From Bacillota bacterium (GTDB lineage Bacteria; Bacillota; Clostridia; Christensenellales; Aristaeellaceae), in contig JAEYRW010000191.1 in NCBI GenBank assembly GCA_023435435.1, positions 1-19,257 of the forward strand: DNA of 19,257 bases, in the 5' to 3' direction. Under the pieces are notes generated by a model. The model did no database searches, was not told the origin of the DNA, and saw only the letters and a program-made list of their open reading frames with translations. Shown here piece by piece: positions 14,984 to 19,257 of this stretch. Each line of letters begins with the position of its first letter. Position 1 is the stretch's first letter. Made by a program: the position numbers and the translations under genes.

Positions 14984-15491
14984 TTTCGCAGCCTCCGCAG
15001 TCCCCGTCGCAGCCGTCGCAGCGTCCGTGGCCGCCGCACGCGCCCTCGAGGTTGATTCCGTCCCCCGCGACGCGCATCAAGCGATGCGGCTGTCCCTCGT
15101 CGAAAACGATCTCGCCGTAGGGCGCAAAACCGTATCGCTCGTAGAAGCCCACGCGTCCGAGCTGGGCGGAAAGCGAGACCGAGCCCGCATTCAGTTCCTG
15201 CGCGCGGTAGAGAAGCATGCGCATCACAAAATCGCCGATGCCCCTCCCCCGCCACTCCTTTTTCACGCACACGCGCCCGATGGAGAGCCTGTCCTCCTCG
15301 ACATACAGCCGACCCGTTCCCACAGGCGCGCCTTCGTCAAAAACGAGGGCGTACATGGCCATTTCGTCGCATTGGTCGGGCTCGCTTTCGGGCGAATAGC
15401 CCTGCTCGTCGCAAAAAACCGCGCGCCTGAGGGCGATCACATCCGTCAGGTCGTCCTTCGATGTCAAATATACGCCTCGTATCACAAGCAT
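14976..15491 (-). CDS. ElaA-like GNAT acetyltransferase with cysteine-rich tail
   Basis: A 171-residue acetyltransferase resembling ElaA/YjcF proteins. It has an N-terminal IALRRAVFCDEQGY (the R-x-x-VF-x-x-EQ block), GTGRLYVEEDRLSIGRVCV strands, the acetyl-CoA loop EWRGRGIG at residues 79–86, and the C-terminal signature GFYERYGFAPYGEIVFDEGQPHRLM. An extra tail of about 20 residues (152–171) is Gly/Asp-rich with five cysteines (152, 158, 161, 165, 168). It looks like a metal or redox site and is not part of the usual family. I used ATG 15491 with AAAGG close upstream; a TTG at 15509 would add six residues. It is the first gene of a two-gene operon with the MazG-like gene. Substrate unknown. 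Confidence 0.85.
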   Translation of the reverse strand: MLVIRGVYLTSKDDLTDVIALRRAVFCDEQGYSPESEPDQCDEMAMYALVFDEGAPVGTGRLYVEEDRLSIGRVCVKKEWRGRGIGDFVMRMLLYRAQELNAGSVSLSAQLGRVGFYERYGFAPYGEIVFDEGQPHRLMRVAGDGINLEGACGGHGRCDGCDGDCGGCENG

Positions 15492-15508
15492 ACCGCCTTT
15501 CGCGCACA

Positions 15509-15537
15509 ATTATAGCACACGCCGCGAATTCTGTAAA
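15509..15537 (-). promoter_or_regulatory. Promoter of the GNAT–MazG operon
   Basis: On the minus strand TTTACA (15532–15537, 5 of 6) is followed by a 17-base spacer and a perfect TATAAT (15509–15514) with an extended TG. The predicted start of transcription leaves a very short leader of about 10–12 nt before the ATG. Confidence 0.8.
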
Positions 15538-15560
15538 ACGTGGACGTGCAAAGATATCTG

Positions 15561-15589
15561 TTGCTTTTCACGGGACACCGGGGTATAAT
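15561..15589 (+). promoter_or_regulatory. Promoter of the DUF1292 gene
   Basis: TATAAT (15584–15589, perfect) lies 17 bases after TTGCTT (15561–15566, 3 of 6). It is divergent from the GNAT promoter and about 40 bases before the start codon. Confidence 0.6.
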
Positions 15590-15631
15590 ATGGGCGGTGC
15601 CCAAATTCGGGTGTGAAAGGAGCGTGATCAC

Positions 15632-15961
15632 ATGGAAGACGAACTGGATCTTGTCGTCTTTGAGGATGGCGAGGGGAACGAGTTGACCATGGAAGTGCTC
15701 GATTATTTCTTCTACGAGGGTCAGGAGTACGCGCTTTTGTCCGAGGTTCAGGAGGAAAGCGACGAGTCCGACGATGAGTCCGGACGCGAAGTCATTGTCA
15801 TGCAGGTCGTCCCTGTGGGTGACGACGAGGAAGAATTCATCCCGGTCGACGACGAGCTGTCCGAAAAACTCCTCGAGATGGTCGAAAGCGGCCTCTACGA
15901 CGAGGACGAAGAGTTCGACGACGACGATGAGGACGAAGAGGACGAAGACGGCGAGGAATGA
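15632..15961 (+). CDS. DUF1292 (YrzB-like) acidic protein
   Basis: A 109-residue protein of the DUF1292 family (PF06949), common in Firmicutes and without an established biochemical role. The conserved core is LDLVVFEDGEGNELTMEVLDYFFYEGQEYALL, then a VIVMQVVPVGDDEEEFIPVDDELSEKLLEMV block. The last roughly 20 residues are almost entirely Asp and Glu, making the protein strongly acidic. AAAGGAG lies nine bases before the ATG at 15632. It is a single-gene transcription unit here, with its own promoter and a strong terminator. In many Clostridia this gene lies near rnj and mltG; here it is separated from them by about 8 kb. Confidence 0.88.
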   Translation: MEDELDLVVFEDGEGNELTMEVLDYFFYEGQEYALLSEVQEESDESDDESGREVIVMQVVPVGDDEEEFIPVDDELSEKLLEMVESGLYDEDEEFDDDDEDEEDEDGEE

Positions 15962-15989
15962 CCCCCGCGCCCTCAACGCGACAGGATCG

Positions 15990-16020
15990 GCCGCCACGCA
16001 ATCACCGTGGCGGCTTTTTT
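15990..16020 (+). terminator. Rho-independent terminator after the DUF1292 gene
   Basis: A perfect 9-bp stem GCCGCCACG / CGTGGCGGC (15990–15998 and 16006–16014) with a 7-base loop is followed directly by six T residues. Confidence 0.92.
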
Positions 16021-16065
16021 GGTGCTTTTTACGAGCCCAGCAAGATATCACCATGTCCCACACTC

Positions 16066-16094
16066 TTTATTTTTAACACGCTTCCATGTATAAT
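16066..16094 (+). promoter_or_regulatory. Candidate lon promoter
   Basis: A perfect TATAAT (16089–16094) is preceded 17 bases upstream by a poor -35, TTTATT (16066–16071). No CtsR-type heptad pair or CIRCE element is visible near it. Transcription would start near 16101 and leave a leader of about 160 nt. Confidence 0.5.
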
Positions 16095-16126
16095 GGGACA
16101 TATACTTTCAACTGTGAATCTGTGAA

Positions 16127-16167
16127 GGCGGGCCGTGTACGGGACCGGCACGCCGACAAACAAATCA
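16127..16167 (+). repeat. 41-bp direct repeat, copy 1, in the lon leader
   Basis: Identical over 41 bases to 16203–16243. The first 28 bases can fold as GGCG-g-GCCG, a 10-base loop, CGGC-a-CGCC, followed by an unpaired A-rich tail GACAAACAAATCA. Confidence 0.95.
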
Positions 16168-16177
16168 GTTCGGTTTC

Positions 16178-16197
16178 GCAATCCGCGTGCGGATTGC
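16178..16197 (+). repeat. 20-bp inverted repeat between the two lon-leader repeats
   Basis: GCAATCCGC and GCGGATTGC are perfectly complementary 9-base arms around a central GT, so RNA would form a tight hairpin. No T run follows, so it is not a standard terminator. Confidence 0.9.
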
Positions 16198-16202
16198 TGG
16201 CC

Positions 16203-16243
16203 GGCGGGCCGTGTACGGGACCGGCACGCCGACAAACAAATCA
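16203..16243 (+). repeat. 41-bp direct repeat, copy 2, in the lon leader
   Basis: Exact second copy of the module at 16127–16167, offset by 76 bases. It ends two bases before the Shine-Dalgarno AAAGGA of lon, so its fold could affect translation initiation. Confidence 0.95.
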
Positions 16244-16259
16244 CAAAGGACGTGTTTAT

Positions 16260-18608
16260 TTGCCTGATTCAAATGTCAAGCTGCCGATGATTCCTCTCAG
16301 AGGCATCATCGCGTTTCCCACAACGGCGGTGACGTTCGACGTCGGCCGGGACAAATCGGTTAACGCCATCGAGCGCGCCATGGAGGGTGACCGGCGGGTC
16401 TTTTCCGTCGCCCAGCGCGACGCGGCCAACGATCAGCCCCACATGGGAGACGTGTATCAGGTCGGCACGATCATCCTTCTCAAACAGCTCATGCGCCTGC
16501 CCGACGGCACGGTGCGCGTGTTCGCGGACGGCGTGTGCCGCGCGCTATTGACGGACATCATCGAGGGCGGCGAGATACAGATCGCGGAAATCTACCCCGT
16601 CAACGAGGCGGAACGGGTCGAAGGGCTCGAGCTCGCGGCCTATACCCGTGTCATCAAGACGCGCTCCGCCAAGCTGACCCGGGTGCGGGCGACCGGACAG
16701 GGGGAGCTTTCGGCGGCGATTTCCGGGGAACGGGACCCCGCGGCATTGTGCGACCTCGTGGCGGCGAACCTCATCGGGGACGTGGCGGACAAACAGTCCG
16801 TGCTCGAGTGCATGGACATCCTGCTTCGCCTGGAGACGGTTCTGCGGTTGGTGACGCGGGAACTTGAGCTTGCGAAAATCGAGGCGAAAATCGCCGACAA
16901 GGTCCGGGAAAACATCGACAAATCCAACCACGACTACTATCTGCGCGAGCAGATCAGCGCCATTCAGGAGGAACTGGGCGAGGACGAGGACGAGGACATC
17001 GCGGCGCTGCGGGAGCGGCTCGGCAAGTCGAAGATGGAGGGCGAGCCCCGCGAACGCGCGGAACGCGAGCTGAAACGGCTCGCGCGCATGACCATGCACT
17101 CCCCCGAGGCCAGCGTATCGGTCAATTACATCGAATACCTTCTTTCCCTTCCGTGGGGAAAGAGAACCGAGAAGCCCGTCGACATCAAAAAGGCCCGCGC
17201 CGTGCTCGAGGGCGACCACTACGGCATGCGCGACGTCAAGGACAGGCTGCTCGAATACTTAGGCGTGCGCGCGCTCAATCCCGAGGTGAAAAGTCCCATC
17301 CTTTGCCTCGTGGGCCCGCCCGGTGTGGGCAAGACCTCCATCGCGCGTTCCGTGGCCCGGGCGCTGGGCAGGAACTTCGCGCAGATGTCCCTGGGCGGCG
17401 TGCATGACGAGGCGGAGCTGCGCGGACACAGGCGCACGTACGTCGGCGCGATGCCGGGGCGCGTCATTTCCGCCATTGAGCAGTGCGGCACCATGGACCC
17501 GGTGATGCTCCTCGACGAAATCGACAAGTTGTCGAACAGTCTGCATGGCGACCCGTCGTCGGCGCTTTTGGAGATCCTCGACCCCGAGCAGAACGTCCGC
17601 TTCCGCGATCACTACGTGGACGCGCCGGTGGATCTTTCGGGCGTCATGTTCATCACCACCGCAAACACCACCGACACCATCGACCGCGCGCTCATCGACC
17701 GCATGGAGGTCATCGAGGTCTCAAGCTACACCGTCGAGGACAAGGTGCAGATCGCGAAGCGCCATCTCGTGCCCAAGCAGCTCAAGGCCCACGGGCTGAA
17801 GGCCGCTCAGGTAAAGTTTCAGGAGCCGGCGCTTCGGGAACTCATCGACAAGTACACCCGCGAATCCGGCGTGCGCACGCTGGAGCGGCTCATCGCGAAA
17901 ATTTGCCGCAAGGCCGCCCTCAAGCTGAGCGAGGACGCGGCGCTCAAGAGCGCGACGGTGAACGCCAGGGCGCTTGCGGAGTTCCTCGGCGCGCCCAAGT
18001 ACCTGCGCACGCCCGTGAGCGCGCTCTCCACCGTGGGAGTGGTCAACGGCCTCGCGTGGACGAGCGTGGGCGGCGAGGTCATGCCCGTCGAGGTCGTGTC
18101 TCTGGACGGCGGCGGCGCCATTGAGCTTACCGGCAAGCTGGGCGACGTCATGAAGGAATCCGCAAAACTCGCGCACACCACCGTGCGCACGCAGCTGGCC
18201 CATTGCGGCCTGCCCGTCGACTATTTTAAAACCCATGACATGCACGTGCACGTGCCGGAGGGCGCCGTGCCCAAGGACGGGCCGTCGGCGGGCGTGGCGA
18301 TTACCTGCGCCATGCTCTCCGCGGTGACGGGCATCCCGGCGCGGGGGGACATCGCCATGACGGGCGAGATCACCCTCACCGGCCGCGTACTGCCCATTGG
18401 CGGCGTGAAGGAAAAGCTGCTCGCGGCGTACCGGATGGGCGTGGCGAACATCCTTCTGCCCCGGGACAACGAAAAGGACCTTGAGGAGATCGACCTGAGC
18501 ATCCGAAGCGACATGAACGTCAGGCTCATTGACCGCGTGGAGGAAGCCTTTGCGCAGGTGCTGACCGAGCCCGTCGGCCGCAAGGCCGAGCGCATGAGGG
18601 CCGTATGA
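16260..18608 (+). CDS. lon: ATP-dependent protease Lon (LonA)
   Basis: Cytoplasmic AAA+ protease that degrades misfolded and regulatory proteins, 782 residues. The N-terminal substrate domain starts KLPMIPLRGIIAFP, the typical Lon opening. A coiled region (ELELAKIEAKIADKV; YYLREQISAIQEELGEDE) follows. Walker A is GPPGVGKTS at about 352–360 and Walker B is LLDEIDK (Asp419, Glu420). The protease domain has the catalytic Ser676 in PKDGPSAGVA and Lys717 in IGGVKEK. I infer a TTG start at 16260 because AAAGGA lies nine bases upstream and the conserved domain begins at once. The in-frame ATG at 16086 overlaps the -10 box and would translate the leader repeats. The gene overlaps ysxC by four bases. 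Confidence 0.95.
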   Translation: MPDSNVKLPMIPLRGIIAFPTTAVTFDVGRDKSVNAIERAMEGDRRVFSVAQRDAANDQPHMGDVYQVGTIILLKQLMRLPDGTVRVFADGVCRALLTDIIEGGEIQIAEIYPVNEAERVEGLELAAYTRVIKTRSAKLTRVRATGQGELSAAISGERDPAALCDLVAANLIGDVADKQSVLECMDILLRLETVLRLVTRELELAKIEAKIADKVRENIDKSNHDYYLREQISAIQEELGEDEDEDIAALRERLGKSKMEGEPRERAERELKRLARMTMHSPEASVSVNYIEYLLSLPWGKRTEKPVDIKKARAVLEGDHYGMRDVKDRLLEYLGVRALNPEVKSPILCLVGPPGVGKTSIARSVARALGRNFAQMSLGGVHDEAELRGHRRTYVGAMPGRVISAIEQCGTMDPVMLLDEIDKLSNSLHGDPSSALLEILDPEQNVRFRDHYVDAPVDLSGVMFITTANTTDTIDRALIDRMEVIEVSSYTVEDKVQIAKRHLVPKQLKAHGLKAAQVKFQEPALRELIDKYTRESGVRTLERLIAKICRKAALKLSEDAALKSATVNARALAEFLGAPKYLRTPVSALSTVGVVNGLAWTSVGGEVMPVEVVSLDGGGAIELTGKLGDVMKESAKLAHTTVRTQLAHCGLPVDYFKTHDMHVHVPEGAVPKDGPSAGVAITCAMLSAVTGIPARGDIAMTGEITLTGRVLPIGGVKEKLLAAYRMGVANILLPRDNEKDLEEIDLSIRSDMNVRLIDRVEEAFAQVLTEPVGRKAERMRAV

Positions 18609-19234
18609 TCATCAAAAGTGCCAAATTTGCCTTGTCGCTGGCGGAACTGAAGTCGTTCCCCAAACAGGGACTCCCCGAAGTCGCCATGGCGGGCAAGTCC
18701 AACGTGGGCAAAAGCTCGCTCATCAACAGCTTCGCCTTTCGCGCGAAGCTCGCTCGCACCTCGTCCGAACCGGGAAAGACGCGGCTCATTAACTTCTACG
18801 AGATCAACGAAGCCTTCTTTCTGGTGGATCTGCCCGGCTACGGCTTTGCCAAGGCGTCCAAGGACGAACGCGACAAGTGGGGCGCGATGATCGAGGGATA
18901 CCTCGAGAACTCAAAGCACCTCGTCCACGTCCTCCAGCTTGTGGACGTCAGGCACGAGCCGACGGTCGACGACCAGATGATGGTCGAATACCTGCGCCAC
19001 TATGAAATTCCGTTTACCGTCGTCGCCACCAAGTGCGACAAGCTCTCCAAGGCCGCGCGGGGCCGCAACATCCCCGCCATCTGCCGAAAGCTCGCCGTTC
19101 AACCCTGGGAGATCATCCAATACTCCTCCGAGGACGGCACCGGCCGGGATGCGCTCCACAAGGCGGTGGAAGGGGTACTGGGGAACGGAGAAACGCCGGG
19201 GACGCTGCCCCCGCCCCCCCGCCAAAGGGACTGA
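18605..19234 (+). CDS. ysxC: Ribosome-biogenesis GTPase YsxC/EngB
   Basis: Essential TrmE-Era-type GTPase for 50S subunit assembly, 209 residues. The G motifs are G1 GKSNVGKSS (30–38), a G2 region with EPGKTRLINFY, G3 DLPGYGFAK (75–83), G4 TKCDKL and G5 SSEDGTG. The ATG at 18605 shares bases with the lon TGA (ATGA overlap), as in the conserved lon–ysxC pair of Firmicutes. The final roughly 17 residues (after EGVLGNGE) are Pro/Gly/Arg-rich and unlike the usual end of the family. The stop codon lies in the loop of a perfect inverted repeat, which suggests the tail was altered by a repeat element. Confidence 0.95.
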   Translation: MIIKSAKFALSLAELKSFPKQGLPEVAMAGKSNVGKSSLINSFAFRAKLARTSSEPGKTRLINFYEINEAFFLVDLPGYGFAKASKDERDKWGAMIEGYLENSKHLVHVLQLVDVRHEPTVDDQMMVEYLRHYEIPFTVVATKCDKLSKAARGRNIPAICRKLAVQPWEIIQYSSEDGTGRDALHKAVEGVLGNGETPGTLPPPPRQRD

Positions 19235-19244
19235 GTCCCTTTGG
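19222..19244. repeat. Perfect 10-bp inverted repeat around the ysxC stop codon
   Basis: CCAAAGGGAC / GTCCCTTTGG flank TGA, the ysxC stop (19232–19234). No T run follows (AATCCCCC), so it is a poor intrinsic terminator. It may be part of a dispersed intergenic element cut by the window end. Confidence 0.85.
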
Positions 19245-19257
19245 AATCCCCCACTGG

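Noticed and set aside
16086..16259. N-terminal extension of Lon from the ATG at 16086
   Set aside because: The ATG overlaps the -10 box, the segment would translate two identical 41-bp repeats in different frames, and the Lon family begins near 16260.
16000..16260. CtsR or HrcA (CIRCE) operator at lon
   Set aside because: No GGTCAAA-type heptad pair or TTAGCACTC/GAGTGCTAA repeat is present.

Overview
The window is about 19 kb of GC-rich, gene-dense bacterial chromosome. It most likely comes from an endospore-forming member of the class Clostridia. The evidence is an uninterrupted sigma-K-type sporulation sigma factor, an RNase J / YlbF / MltG cluster, a DUF1292 (YrzB-like) gene, a lon–ysxC pair with a 4-base stop/start overlap, good Shine-Dalgarno sites and several consensus sigma-A promoters. 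I cannot name the genus. No tRNA, rRNA, CRISPR array, insertion sequence or prophage gene was seen.

Layout. Positions 1–3789 (minus) hold a likely operon driven by a strong promoter at 3761–3789: a Cys-tRNA(Pro) deacylase-type YbaK protein, a two-HKD cardiolipin synthase, a GNAT acetyltransferase, and a HAD phosphatase that runs off the window edge with a heptapeptide repeat tail. Positions 3805–8041 (minus) hold rnj, ylbF-family, mltG and sigK in transcription order. They share an extended -10 promoter and a structured leader of about 140 nt, and the sigK start lies in a possible hairpin. Positions 8120–8934 (minus) hold an RseC-like thiol/membrane protein overlapping trxA, with their own promoter and a terminator. 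Positions 8929–12984 (minus) hold a Gfo/Idh/MocA oxidoreductase preceded by a 983-residue membrane protein.

That membrane protein is the most unusual object in the window. It carries thirteen tandem copies of an H-x4-C ... C-x2-C motif arranged as six pairs plus one, which I read as a string of small Ada-like metal-binding domains. Divergent from it, across a 310-bp intergenic region, is a membrane-anchored CapA-family protein (plus strand) whose expected metal ligands are largely replaced. A bidirectional terminator separates it from a convergent pair on the minus strand: a MazG-type pyrophosphohydrolase and an ElaA-like GNAT with a cysteine-rich tail.

Positions 15561–19257 (plus) hold the DUF1292 gene with its terminator, then lon and ysxC. 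The lon leader contains two identical 41-bp modules, each able to fold as an imperfect hairpin, flanking a 20-bp palindrome. The lon start is inferred to be a TTG codon downstream of both modules. The ysxC stop codon sits exactly in the loop of a perfect 10-bp inverted repeat at the window end.

Functionally the region mixes RNA decay (RNase J, YlbF), envelope building (MltG, cardiolipin synthase, CapA-like and repeat proteins), protein quality control and redox (Lon, thioredoxin), ribosome assembly (YsxC) and sporulation (SigK). It is mostly conserved housekeeping sequence, with novelty concentrated in the repeat protein and the lon leader.
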